From NCBI RefSeq assembly GCF_000280925.3, contig NZ_CP012109.1, forward strand, positions 2,252,501 through 2,316,500: 64,000 nucleotides of DNA, read 5' to 3'. Below, in pieces: positions 53,248 through 60,941 of the stretch (positions are counted from its first letter, which is position 1; each line of letters opens with the position of its first letter). The notes under the pieces were generated by a model, which was not told where the DNA came from, did not search any database, and saw only the letters and a list, made by a program, of their open reading frames with translations. This DNA is from Myxococcus hansupus. GTDB lineage: Bacteria; Myxococcota; Myxococcia; Myxococcales; Myxococcaceae. The position numbers and the translations under genes were made by a program.

Positions 53248-54627
53248 ATGCGCGAACGCACCATCATCCTGGGCGCCGGCCTCGCGGGGCTGGCGGCGGC
53301 ATACGAGCTGGTCCTCGCGGGACAGGATGTCATCGTTCTCGAGGCGCGCTCTCGCGTCGGTGGCCGTGTTTTGACTCTGCGAGAGCCGTTCTCCGATGGG
53401 ATGTATGCAGAGGCCGGTGGAAAGTATGTCCTCAGCGGGCACTCGGCGCTTCTGGAGCATGCGAAGACCTTCGGCCTGGAGCTCGACTCGCTGCCAGTCC
53501 CTCACATGTCGGCCCTGCGGCCCTTTCACCTTCAGGGAAGGCGCATCCTGGCTCCCTTCGGTGATGACTCGGGCTTGCCGTACATTCTGCGGGCGGATGA
53601 ACGACAGCTCGGCCTGGCGGGCCTCTACCGGCGATACCTGTTCCCCCTGCTGGAGGCCGTGGGCGATCCGCTCCACCCCTCCTGGCCTGGGCCCGATGCG
53701 AGCGAACTCGATGGCCTGACGCTGCGTGAAGCACTCGCGGAGCGTGGAGCCTCTTCGGGCGCCATCGATGTCTTGAGTCTGGGGCGGTTCGACCTCGTGG
53801 GCGACGGCATCGACGCGAGTTCGGCGCTCGGGGTTCTTCGTCGGGAGTTGCTGACCGTCGGTAGAGGGGGCGTGAGCGCCTACACCTTGAGGGGAGGGAG
53901 TGAGCGGCTTCCCTTGGCTCTGGCGGGAGCGCTGGGTGACAGGGTTCGGTTCGGGTGGGCCGCGATGCGCATCGAGCAGACCCCGGGGACTGTCAGCGTG
54001 TGTTGCCGTGGCGACTCGGGTGAGCACAGGACGTTCACCGCGGAGCGGCTGGTGTGTGCCATTCCGTTCTCGGTCCTGCGAGGCATTGAAGGGGGCTCCA
54101 CCTTCTCGGCGGAGAAGCTGCGGGCGATTCGTGAACTCGAGCACACGTCCGTCGTGCGCACTTTCATCCAGTGTCGGCGCCGGCTCTGGTCGGAGTGGGG
54201 GTGGACGGAGGATTGGCTGACGGACCTCCCCATGATGCACGTCATGGATGCGGCACCGACGCAGCCGCAGGCCGCTGGCATCCTCGAAGCGTACATGGCG
54301 GGCCCGAGGGCCCGCGCCGCGAGTCTTCTCTCCGATGAGGCGCGCATCGCCATGGTGACGGACGGAATGAGCCAGGTCGCTTCGGGGCTCTCCTCCGAAG
54401 TGCTTCGTGGCGCCTCGTACGCGTGGGACCTGGACCCGTGGGCCCGGGGCGCCTTCGCGTGGTTCCGGCCGAGGCAACTCACGCAGTGGGGAAGGGCGCT
54501 CGCCATCCGAGAGGGCCGCATTCACTTCGCGGGAGACCAAACCTCTCCCATGCCCGGATGGATGGAGGGAGCGCTCCGGTCCGGTCGGCGCGCCGCCCTC
54601 GAAATTCTCTCCGGAGCACTTGCGTAA
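53248..54627 (+). CDS. FAD-dependent amine oxidase-like enzyme of the RiPP cluster
   Basis: 459 residues. The N-terminal Rossmann fold binds FAD (IILGAGLAGLAAAYELVLAG, then VLEARSRVGGRVLTL); the C-terminus has the amine-oxidase seal HFAGDQTSPMPGWMEGALRS. Members include monoamine oxidases, phytoene desaturases and tryptophan oxidases. In this cluster it could dehydrogenate azolines to azoles, replacing the usual FMN-dependent dehydrogenase, or oxidise a side chain; this is inference. The ATG at 53248 is used; a GTG at 53236, two bases after the YcaO stop, is an alternative. Tight spacing shows cotranscription with YcaO. Confidence 0.87.
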   Translation: MRERTIILGAGLAGLAAAYELVLAGQDVIVLEARSRVGGRVLTLREPFSDGMYAEAGGKYVLSGHSALLEHAKTFGLELDSLPVPHMSALRPFHLQGRRILAPFGDDSGLPYILRADERQLGLAGLYRRYLFPLLEAVGDPLHPSWPGPDASELDGLTLREALAERGASSGAIDVLSLGRFDLVGDGIDASSALGVLRRELLTVGRGGVSAYTLRGGSERLPLALAGALGDRVRFGWAAMRIEQTPGTVSVCCRGDSGEHRTFTAERLVCAIPFSVLRGIEGGSTFSAEKLRAIRELEHTSVVRTFIQCRRRLWSEWGWTEDWLTDLPMMHVMDAAPTQPQAAGILEAYMAGPRARAASLLSDEARIAMVTDGMSQVASGLSSEVLRGASYAWDLDPWARGAFAWFRPRQLTQWGRALAIREGRIHFAGDQTSPMPGWMEGALRSGRRAALEILSGALA

Positions 54628-54808
54628 GTTCGCTCCGGGGACCCTTCATCGCATTACCGGGGAATGCTGCACGGGAGCGTCCTGTAGACCACGGGAGAGG
54701 CGGCACCTCACTCAGCTCCTCAGCCGCCCCCGAGGGCTGAATGGGGCCATGCCGTTCCACGTCATCGCTACGAGCGACGCGCGCGCGTAGACATGCTACC
54801 CCTGGGCC

Positions 54809-55966
54809 ATGTCCCGCGATCCCCGACCCGACGTCCCGCCCCAGGGGCCGCTCCCCTCCGAAGCTTCGTCCGAGACGCCGTCGGATGCCGCCTTCACCTG
54901 GCACTCCGAGAGCGCGGTCCCCGCGCCTGCCCGCTTGTCCCCTGTGAATGACCGGCTCAGCGCGGACACGGCGCTCAAGCGGGTGAAGCGAGGCGAGTTC
55001 CTGCTTTACTCTGGAGACTTTCACAACGCGAAGCAGCTCATCGGCGCGCTGAGCCGACGGCTGCCGCAGCCGGCGAAGGCGCGCTCGCCGCTGGAGGCCT
55101 TCCGTGCGGAGCGCCGGGCACGGCAGCTCGAACACGAGACGCTGTCGCGCATCGTGGTGTCCCTTGACCGCGATTACAGGCTCGGGCTCGCACGGGCCCC
55201 GGACACGTCCCTGACGTGTCTGCAGGTCTGGGGCGCGCCAACGATGGACACCACCGTGGTCCCGCTCAAGCAGCTCCTCGGCATGCTCGGTGCGGCGGAG
55301 TGGCGGCGCAAGGGGCTCGCCGTTCCTGGCCTCACGGGTCTGCTTCACCCTCACTACGGCGTCTACCTTCCGACGCGCACGGATTATGTGGAGCTGCTGC
55401 TGTCGCTCACGGAGGTGAAGGGCAAGCGGGTGTTCGACATCGGCACGGGGACCGGCGTGCTCTCGTTCCTCCTCCTCCAGCGCGGCGCGGCCTCCGTGCA
55501 GGCGACCGACTGTGATTCGCGCGCCGTGGCCTGTTCCCGAGAGAACGCGGTGCAGCTCGGACTTGGAAAGCGCTTCCAGGTGGCCGAGGCCGACTTGTTT
55601 CCGAAGGGCACGGCGGACATCGTGGTGTGCAATCCCCCTTGGATTCCCGAACCGCCCAAGAACCGGGTGGACCGCGCGGTGTTCGATGAGGACAGCGAGT
55701 TCCTGAAGCGCTTTCTCGAAGGGCTCTCTGCTTCGCTCGCGCCCGGAGGCGTGGGACTGCTGCTCCTGTCGGACCTCGCGGTGCTGCTGGGGCTGCGTCC
55801 ACAGGGGTGGCTCGAAGCGCAGTTCGAGCGTTGCGGCCTCGCGGTGCAGTGGGCGCGGTCGACTCCGGCGCGGCACTCGAAGGCGAAGGACAAGTCGGAC
55901 CCGCTGCACATGGCGCGCTCTCGCGAGAGCACCACGCTCTACTGTTTGAAGCCGGTGAGTCCGTAG
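54809..55966 (+). CDS. SAM-dependent methyltransferase (N5-Gln/HemK-like motif)
   Basis: 385 residues. The catalytic domain (about 190-340) has motif I VFDIGTGTGVLSFLLLQRG and motif IV IVVCNPPWIPEP; NPPW at the NPPY position marks amide- or amine-nitrogen methyltransferases. The N-terminal 180 residues are partly disordered, then helical (LKRVKRGEFLLYSGDFHNAK). It lies 181 bp after the flavoenzyme on the same strand and probably is a tailoring enzyme of the YcaO product, although N-methylation of other targets is possible. The gap before it has a small TCAGCC/GGCTGA hairpin but no clear terminator. Confidence 0.82.
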   Translation: MSRDPRPDVPPQGPLPSEASSETPSDAAFTWHSESAVPAPARLSPVNDRLSADTALKRVKRGEFLLYSGDFHNAKQLIGALSRRLPQPAKARSPLEAFRAERRARQLEHETLSRIVVSLDRDYRLGLARAPDTSLTCLQVWGAPTMDTTVVPLKQLLGMLGAAEWRRKGLAVPGLTGLLHPHYGVYLPTRTDYVELLLSLTEVKGKRVFDIGTGTGVLSFLLLQRGAASVQATDCDSRAVACSRENAVQLGLGKRFQVAEADLFPKGTADIVVCNPPWIPEPPKNRVDRAVFDEDSEFLKRFLEGLSASLAPGGVGLLLLSDLAVLLGLRPQGWLEAQFERCGLAVQWARSTPARHSKAKDKSDPLHMARSRESTTLYCLKPVSP

Positions 55967-55996
55967 GCTGTCGGCGCTGCTGGGCCTCGACGGGGG

Positions 55997-56773
55997 CTAC
56001 CGCCGAGGCTCTTGAGCGGCCCTGTCGAGCGCAGCGATCATCTGAGGCCCGGTCGCGTAGCCACTGGCGAGGACCTTCGTTCCCGCGTCGCTGCGATACA
56101 ACACTGTTGGGAACGCGCTGACGCCCAGTCCTCGGGCTTCTCTGAACTCCTGGGCCGTCGCTGCCTTGGCGTCCGCGTGCTCGAATCGGGGAAGGAACGA
56201 TTCGAAGGCAACGCCGACGTCAGCACAGATGCTTTCGTAGAAGGAGGGGGCGGTCGGGTCCTCGCCCTGCGCATAGAACTTCTGCTGAACGGCGGCGAAT
56301 GCGTCGTAGCGCCGTGTCGAGGGCGCGCGCGTCTCATGCAACATGGCTCGGAGCACGACGAACGCGCGGCACGCGGGCTCGGTGTCGTAGTTGAACGACG
56401 CGCGCTCCAGCAGCCGGTAGGTGAAGGGTTGCCCGGTGCGGGCGGCAATCTCTTCCCAGTGGTGACGCAGAAAGGCCTTGAAACCCGCGTTCCACGCGTC
56501 ACCGCCTCCGGGACGAAGCCCGCCCACCCAGATGTGGAACGGGATGCCCAAACGGTGCGCGTGGGCTTCCAACTGCCGAAGGCCCGGCGATATCCCCCAG
56601 CACCAGGAACACATCGGGTCACCCACGTAGATCAGCGTGGGGCCGGGCTTTTCCGCAGGTTGCTGCCTGGGCGGCTCCTCTGGTGCATCCGAGACGGTGC
56701 AAACCCCGGTTTCGGTATCGCAGGAGGGGAGGTCGTTATTGCCTGGGGCCGTTCCATGGGGGGCGTTGTTCAA
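55997..56773 (-). CDS. DsbA-family protein (FrnE-like)
   Basis: 258 residues. After a 40-residue Pro/Glu-rich N-terminus comes a thioredoxin fold with active site CSWC in the phrase IYVGDPMCSWCWGISPG, characteristic of the FrnE/protein-disulfide isomerase-like group, and a cis-Pro loop GVSAFPTVLYRSD. There is no signal peptide, so it is likely cytoplasmic. The only plausible start is TTG at 56773 with CGGAG four bases upstream, so the exact N-terminus is unsure. It is convergent with the methyltransferase; a link to the RiPP cluster is possible but not shown. Confidence 0.82.
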   Translation of the reverse strand: MNNAPHGTAPGNNDLPSCDTETGVCTVSDAPEEPPRQQPAEKPGPTLIYVGDPMCSWCWGISPGLRQLEAHAHRLGIPFHIWVGGLRPGGGDAWNAGFKAFLRHHWEEIAARTGQPFTYRLLERASFNYDTEPACRAFVVLRAMLHETRAPSTRRYDAFAAVQQKFYAQGEDPTAPSFYESICADVGVAFESFLPRFEHADAKAATAQEFREARGLGVSAFPTVLYRSDAGTKVLASGYATGPQMIAALDRAAQEPRR

Positions 56774-56805
56774 GGTGCTCCGCAGGTAACCCAGGTCCGG
56801 GCTGA

Positions 56806-56860
56806 GGGGGCAGGATTCGAACGCCCGACCCCGAGCTTGGGAAGCTCGGCCACGACCCGT
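56806..56860 (-). pseudogene. Broken 3' part of a tRNA-Gly gene
   Basis: Bases 56813-56848 match 56989-57024 of the intact tRNA-Gly at 34 of 36 positions, covering the anticodon arm (loop TTCCCAA) and the TTCGAAT T-loop. The D-arm and matching 5' acceptor strand are missing and the T-stem is mispaired, so it cannot be a functional tRNA. It lies 118 bp beyond the 3' end of the intact gene, on the same strand. Confidence 0.75.
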
Positions 56861-56936
56861 TCAGGCGTTAGAAGCAACCGTGTCCGATTGGGAGGGGGCT
56901 CCGATACTGGCTTCGTGGCCTAGGCCCGAAAAGACG

Positions 56937-56969
56937 AAGGCCGGCGGTCCTCTTGGGACCACCGGCCTT
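56937..56969 (-). terminator. Terminator of tRNA-Gly
   Basis: On the minus strand AAGGCCGGTGGTCC and GGACCGCCGGCCTT form a 14-bp stem with one G-U wobble (which would be a C-A mismatch in the opposite transcript), followed by CGTCTTTTC. It starts nine bases after the tRNA. Confidence 0.85.
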
Positions 56970-56977
56970 TATCTGTG

Positions 56978-57050
56978 AGCGGCGGAAGGGATTCGAACCC
57001 TCGACCCCGAGCTTGGGAAGCTCGTGCTCTACCAACTGAGCTACCACCGC
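56978..57050 (-). tRNA. tRNA-Gly (anticodon CCC)
   Basis: 73 nt folding into a full cloverleaf: acceptor GCGGTGG / CCGCCGC with one G-U pair, D-arm AGCTCAGTTGGTAGAGC, anticodon stem CGAGC/GCTCG with loop TTCCCAA giving anticodon CCC (57015-57017), and T-arm GAGGGTTCGAATCCCTT. The CCA end is not encoded. It reads GGG codons. A strong terminator follows, and a broken copy of its 3' half lies further downstream. Confidence 0.97.
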
Positions 57051-57109
57051 AGGCGAAGCAGGGCGCAAAGTACGGGTCGCCCTGCGGCTTGTCAACGGGA
57101 AGTGAGGCG

Positions 57110-59353
57110 CTACTCCGTCTCCTCGACGGTGAGCTGGTACGAGTCCTGGAAGTTGGACTCGCGGTTGCGCGCGTCCCGGACCTCGAAGAAGTAGACGCCC
57201 GGCTCGGCGCTGTAGCGGATGCTCTCCGGCTGGTCGCCCTTGGCCCGGTCAGCCGTCTGCACGAGCGACAGCTTCCCGTCCGGTTGCATGCGGTGCAGGT
57301 ACAGGCCCACGTCGACCTTCAGGATGCCCAGCAACGTGGCTCGGATGGGCGTGCGCACGGGCCGGTCCGACAGGTCCAGCCGGAAGAAGTCGGTGTCCTT
57401 CACCGGATACACCGTGCCGCGCACCGGCTGCCCCAGCGTCAGGTCCTGCGCCCGTTCCGCGGTGTTGTTGGGCTCGCGCTCCTCGGTGCCGTTGTCCGGG
57501 ACGGTGGTGATGGTGATTCGGTAGGGCTGCTCGGCGTTCTCGAAGTCCTTCACCCACTTGCCGTCCACCTTGCGCGACGCCCCCTCCACCCGGAAGTAGC
57601 AGGTGCCATTGCAGGCGACGTTGTTGAGGCGCTCGGGCTCCTTGATGGCGCCGTCATTGGCGCGCAGCAGCACCGTCTCCTTGCCCGACTCGCCCTCCGG
57701 CGGCTCCACCATGGAGAGCACCAGGTCCAGCCGGTCCACACCCGTCAGCTCCACCTTCGCGAGCACCGGCTCGGAGGTCTTCAGGACGAAGTGGTCCACG
57801 TCGCCCTTGGGGGCCAGGAAGCCTTGGCGGTAGCCACCGGCCGTAATCGGAGTGGCCTTGTGGAGCTCGTCGTTGGGCTCCAGCTCGGCGCTGGCGCCTG
57901 CCTCCTCCTGCGACACGGTCAGCGTGTAGGGCATGGTGGCGTTGAAGGTGCGGCGCGCGTTCTTCCCGGTGCCTACCCAGCTCGTCTTCACCACCACGTA
58001 GACGACCCGGTCGGTGGCGCGCACGCCGATGTTGCGCAGCGACAGCGTCTCGCCTTCCTTGCCCCGCAGGGAGAACAGCGGGGCTTCCGCGGCGGACAGC
58101 ACCGAGAGCTCCGGGCTCACGCCGTCCACGCCGGTGAGCTCGATTTTCAGGGCCACGGAAGGCGGCTCCGGCGGTACCGCGGGCACGCCAGCGTCCAGCG
58201 CACGCGCGATGGCCGCGCCCACCGCCGCGCTGCCCACGGCCGGCGGCTCGCTGCCGCCGAAGGTTCCTTCGAGGGTAGGGGAGGGGGCGTCCTGCTCGCG
58301 CCCGAAGGTGTCCGTGTCCTCCTGGCCTCGCTGCGCCGCGAGGCCCTGGCCGTCCTGGCCCTCGCGTCCGGGGGCGGTGTCGCTTTGGCCCTGCTGCGTG
58401 CCGAAGCCGCCCGCGCCGGTGTTGCCCTCGCCGTCCTGGTCGGCGAATCCCTCCGCCTCGTTGGTGCCCTGACCTTGCTGCGCCGTGAGCCCGTCTGCAC
58501 CGCTGTTGCCCGAGCCCTGCTGAGCGCCGAAGCCACCGGCGCCGTTGCCACCCTGGCCCTGCTGCGCCCCGAAGCCACCGGCGCCGTTGCCACCTTGGCC
58601 CTGCTGTGCCCCGAAGCCACCAGCGCCATTGCCACCCTGGCCCTGCTGACCGCCCTGGCCCTGCGGCTGGCCAGTCCCGTCCTGGCCGGAGCCTTCCTCG
58701 GGAGCTCCCTGGACGCCAGACGGCATGGTGCCATCCCCGCCGGCCGGCTGCGACGGGTCGGGCAGTTCGATGCGGTACCAGTCCTCGTCACCCGCGTGAC
58801 CCAGGAACGCGGTCACCGTCTGGCCGAGCGGCAGATTCACCGCGTCCACGGCCCGGTCATTGGGCTCGCGCTCCTCGCCGTCCTCGGGCACGCGCATGCG
58901 GACCTCGAGCGTGTACGCCCCGCCCACGCCCTTGCGCGCGGGCACCACGCGGAGGAAGCGCTCCCCGTCGACGTAGAGGTTCGGGAAGCGCTCCGGCTTG
59001 CCCTCGCCCTCGCTGTTGACGCCCACCAGCCGGTTGCGGTCGCGGTCGTACACCTCGAAGGTGATGTCGCCCCCGGGCAGGCCGGACACGGAGACCTCGA
59101 CGATCCGCGGAGAGGAGGGCGCCAGCCGGTACCAGTCCTCATCCGCCTTGTTCGGCTGCGCCGTCAGCTCCGCCGACACCGTGCTGTTCCGGGTGATGTC
59201 GAGCGCCTGGTCGGGCCTGTCGTTGGGCTCCTTCTCCGTGAGGGCGGACGGGCCCGTCTCCACCGGCCCCGCGTCCGGAACTTCCGGCGCCTTGTCTTCC
59301 TTGCAGGCGGCCATCATCAGCCCCAGCACACAGACCCACCCCCAACGTCGCAT
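57110..59353 (-). CDS. PPC-domain lipoprotein with Gly/Gln-rich repeat region
   Basis: 747 residues. Signal peptide with lipobox (LMMAAC); ATG at 59353 has GGAGGA upstream. Four PPC-type domains are marked by the phrase 'EPND/EPNN ... A' at about residues 40, 160, 475 and 640 (for example EKEPNDRPDQALDITRN; EREPNNTAERAQDLTLG) and 'DEDWYRIELPD' strands. Between the second and third lies a low-complexity segment of about 160 residues built on GQGGNGAGGFGAQQ, probably extended and flexible. A surface or matrix protein is likely; no enzymatic motif. It follows the tRNA gene by 59 bp on the same strand direction. Confidence 0.85.
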   Translation of the reverse strand: MRRWGWVCVLGLMMAACKEDKAPEVPDAGPVETGPSALTEKEPNDRPDQALDITRNSTVSAELTAQPNKADEDWYRLAPSSPRIVEVSVSGLPGGDITFEVYDRDRNRLVGVNSEGEGKPERFPNLYVDGERFLRVVPARKGVGGAYTLEVRMRVPEDGEEREPNDRAVDAVNLPLGQTVTAFLGHAGDEDWYRIELPDPSQPAGGDGTMPSGVQGAPEEGSGQDGTGQPQGQGGQQGQGGNGAGGFGAQQGQGGNGAGGFGAQQGQGGNGAGGFGAQQGSGNSGADGLTAQQGQGTNEAEGFADQDGEGNTGAGGFGTQQGQSDTAPGREGQDGQGLAAQRGQEDTDTFGREQDAPSPTLEGTFGGSEPPAVGSAAVGAAIARALDAGVPAVPPEPPSVALKIELTGVDGVSPELSVLSAAEAPLFSLRGKEGETLSLRNIGVRATDRVVYVVVKTSWVGTGKNARRTFNATMPYTLTVSQEEAGASAELEPNDELHKATPITAGGYRQGFLAPKGDVDHFVLKTSEPVLAKVELTGVDRLDLVLSMVEPPEGESGKETVLLRANDGAIKEPERLNNVACNGTCYFRVEGASRKVDGKWVKDFENAEQPYRITITTVPDNGTEEREPNNTAERAQDLTLGQPVRGTVYPVKDTDFFRLDLSDRPVRTPIRATLLGILKVDVGLYLHRMQPDGKLSLVQTADRAKGDQPESIRYSAEPGVYFFEVRDARNRESNFQDSYQLTVEETE
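58517..58642 (-). repeat. Three 42-bp tandem repeats inside the PPC lipoprotein gene
   Basis: Units start at 58517, 58559 and 58601 and differ by a few bases each. They encode the 14-residue unit GQGGNGAGGFGAQQ; more diverged copies continue on both sides. Such near-identical tandem units can expand or contract by slippage, so the linker length may vary between strains. Confidence 0.9.
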
Positions 59354-59509
59354 CACGGTCTCCTCCAGAACAGGCCACATCCTTCCCGTAGGCCATGGCG
59401 TGTCAAGCACCCCAACACCCTCGCGGGTGCTTTCATCCGGGCGGCCCCGACCTCTCGGTGAATTCATGGACTGGAGCCCCGTGCGCGAGGCGATCAAAGA
59501 TGGGGGCGC

Positions 59510-60346
59510 ATGCGACGCCTGCTCCTCGCCCCCCTCCTGCTCGTCACCGCGGCCCACGCCGCTCCCAACGTCCCCCCCGGCTACGTCCAGACCGACGACT
59601 GGCTGGAGCGCAACAGCCAGCCGGAGCGCTACGGGCCCCTGAACGTGCTCGACGGCCGCGACACCACCGTCTGGTGCGTCAACGGCGAGGCCCCGGCCTT
59701 CACCTTCGGCTTCAAGGAAATCGTCACCATCGACGAGGTGCGCGTCTACACGGGGGACGGGTCGGACCGGGCTGCGTTCAAGGCCCGTGCCCGCGCGCGC
59801 AAACTGACTGTCACCGGCGTGAAGGAGGCCCGCAGCGTCAGCGTGGAGGACAAACGCGGGCTCCAGGCGGTCCCGCTCAAGCCTGCGCTGCGAGGGGCCC
59901 GCTTCACCCTGGAGGTGTCGGACCGCTTCCGGGGCGCGAATGACGACGCGCCCGTGTGCGTCACCGACATCGTCTTCTACTCAGGGGGCAAGGCGCTCAA
60001 CGGGACGTGGCTGGCGCCGAAGCTGAAGTACAACGCCCGGCTCGCGCCGCTGCTGGGCACCTGGTTCGGAGGCCTGAAGGGCGCTCCGCACCGGTTCCTG
60101 TCGTTCTACCTGGATGGGACGTACAGCTTCACCGAGGAGCCACTGGAGGGGGAGGTGTCCTCCACCGTCAGCGGCGCCTACACGCTGTCCGGGGACAAGC
60201 TGTCCCTGGAGGTGCCTTCGGTCGGCCGGGTGACCGCGCGCTTCCCGAAGGGAGACGCGGAGGGAACGCGCGCGCCCGACGCGGCGCTCGAGTTCGACGG
60301 CCCCGTCACCGAGGCCTGGGGACGCGAGTTCCGCAGTCAGCGCTGA
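59510..60346 (+). CDS. Secreted protein with discoidin-like (F5/8 type C) domain
   Basis: 278 residues. A clean Sec signal peptide (LLLAPLLLVTAAHAAP) precedes a galactose-binding/discoidin-like domain at about residues 25-165 (NVLDGRDTTVWCVNGEAPAF ... VTIDEVRVYTGDGSDRAAF KARARARKLTV), which in related proteins binds sugars. The C-terminal 110 residues are a small beta-barrel (YLDGTYSFTEEPLEGEVSST; GAYTLSGDKLSLEVPSVGRV). Periplasmic or secreted. Divergent from the PPC lipoprotein (156 bp). Function unknown beyond possible glycan binding. Confidence 0.78.
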   Translation: MRRLLLAPLLLVTAAHAAPNVPPGYVQTDDWLERNSQPERYGPLNVLDGRDTTVWCVNGEAPAFTFGFKEIVTIDEVRVYTGDGSDRAAFKARARARKLTVTGVKEARSVSVEDKRGLQAVPLKPALRGARFTLEVSDRFRGANDDAPVCVTDIVFYSGGKALNGTWLAPKLKYNARLAPLLGTWFGGLKGAPHRFLSFYLDGTYSFTEEPLEGEVSSTVSGAYTLSGDKLSLEVPSVGRVTARFPKGDAEGTRAPDAALEFDGPVTEAWGREFRSQR

Positions 60347-60404
60347 GGTGACGGGCTGGCCGCCGCCCGCCTGCCTTCTCGGGCCGCGGCGGTCCGCCTC
60401 AGCG
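60341..60404. terminator. Hairpin between convergent genes
   Basis: Outer arms CGCTGAGG (60341-60348) and CCTCAGCG (60397-60404) and inner arms CCGCCGC (60360-60366) and GCGGCGG (60386-60392) form a nested stem filling the gap between the discoidin-like gene and the zinc-ribbon gene. It probably terminates both transcripts. Confidence 0.5.
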
Positions 60405-60406
60405 CC

Positions 60407-60796
60407 TCAGAGCGCGGCCATCTTCCGCTTCGCGCCGAAGTGGCGGAAGAACACGATGATTTCCTCGACGGCCACCTTTACGTCGGTGGCGTCCTGGAAC
60501 TCCGATTCCAGGAAGATGCCGCCGCAGGACTCGCAGGTGTCGTAGTGGAGGGGGTGCTGGCGGTCGCCGCCGTCGACGCGGACGAGGTCGACCTGGCACT
60601 CGGGGCACTGACCGGTCAGCGCCTCCGCATCCACCTTACCGCCCTGGCTCTCCAGCCCGGGGAGGTTGTTGTGGAGCAGGACCCGGTTGAGGTCCGCGAC
60701 GTCAATCCACAGCCCGCCGCAATCTCCACACTTTCGCAACGTCTGATCATCCCCCTCGAGATCCGACATCTCGACGTTGCAGCTGGGGCAATCCAT
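60407..60796 (-). CDS. TFIIB-type zinc-ribbon protein
   Basis: 129 residues. Two zinc-ribbon units of the 'zf-TFIIB' family: CPSCNVEM ... LRKCGDCGGLWIDVADL, and CPECQVDLVRVDGGD ... YDTCESCGGIFLESEFQD. Each has two CxxC pairs and the GGxW/F-x-D/E motif typical of this family of small bacterial proteins of unknown function. ATG at 60796 begins at the first Cys pair; the frame is open further upstream without homology. It lies downstream of murA on the same strand, 145 bp away. Confidence 0.85.
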   Translation of the reverse strand: MDCPSCNVEMSDLEGDDQTLRKCGDCGGLWIDVADLNRVLLHNNLPGLESQGGKVDAEALTGQCPECQVDLVRVDGGDRQHPLHYDTCESCGGIFLESEFQDATDVKVAVEEIIVFFRHFGAKRKMAAL

Positions 60797-60941
60797 GGGC
60801 CGGTTCCATTCTCCTGTTAGGGGGGAGTGGTGTTCTCCCCAGTCGATTGGAGAATGATAGGTCGCGCGAAAATTCGGATGCAACCCGCCTCGCGCCTTCT
60901 GTTGGCAACGCGCCGTCTCGTCGCCCCCTGGCCCCTCGGGC

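Noticed and set aside
56806-56880. A second functional tRNA
   Set aside because: D-arm and 5' acceptor strand are missing and the T-stem does not pair, so only a remnant is called.
58517-58642. Tandem 42-bp repeats as a CRISPR array
   Set aside because: No spacers; units are contiguous, in frame and encode a low-complexity linker.
56975-59461. 828-codon plus-strand frame opposite the PPC lipoprotein
   Set aside because: It begins inside the tRNA gene, is repetitive only because it mirrors the Gly/Gln repeats, and has no domain signature.
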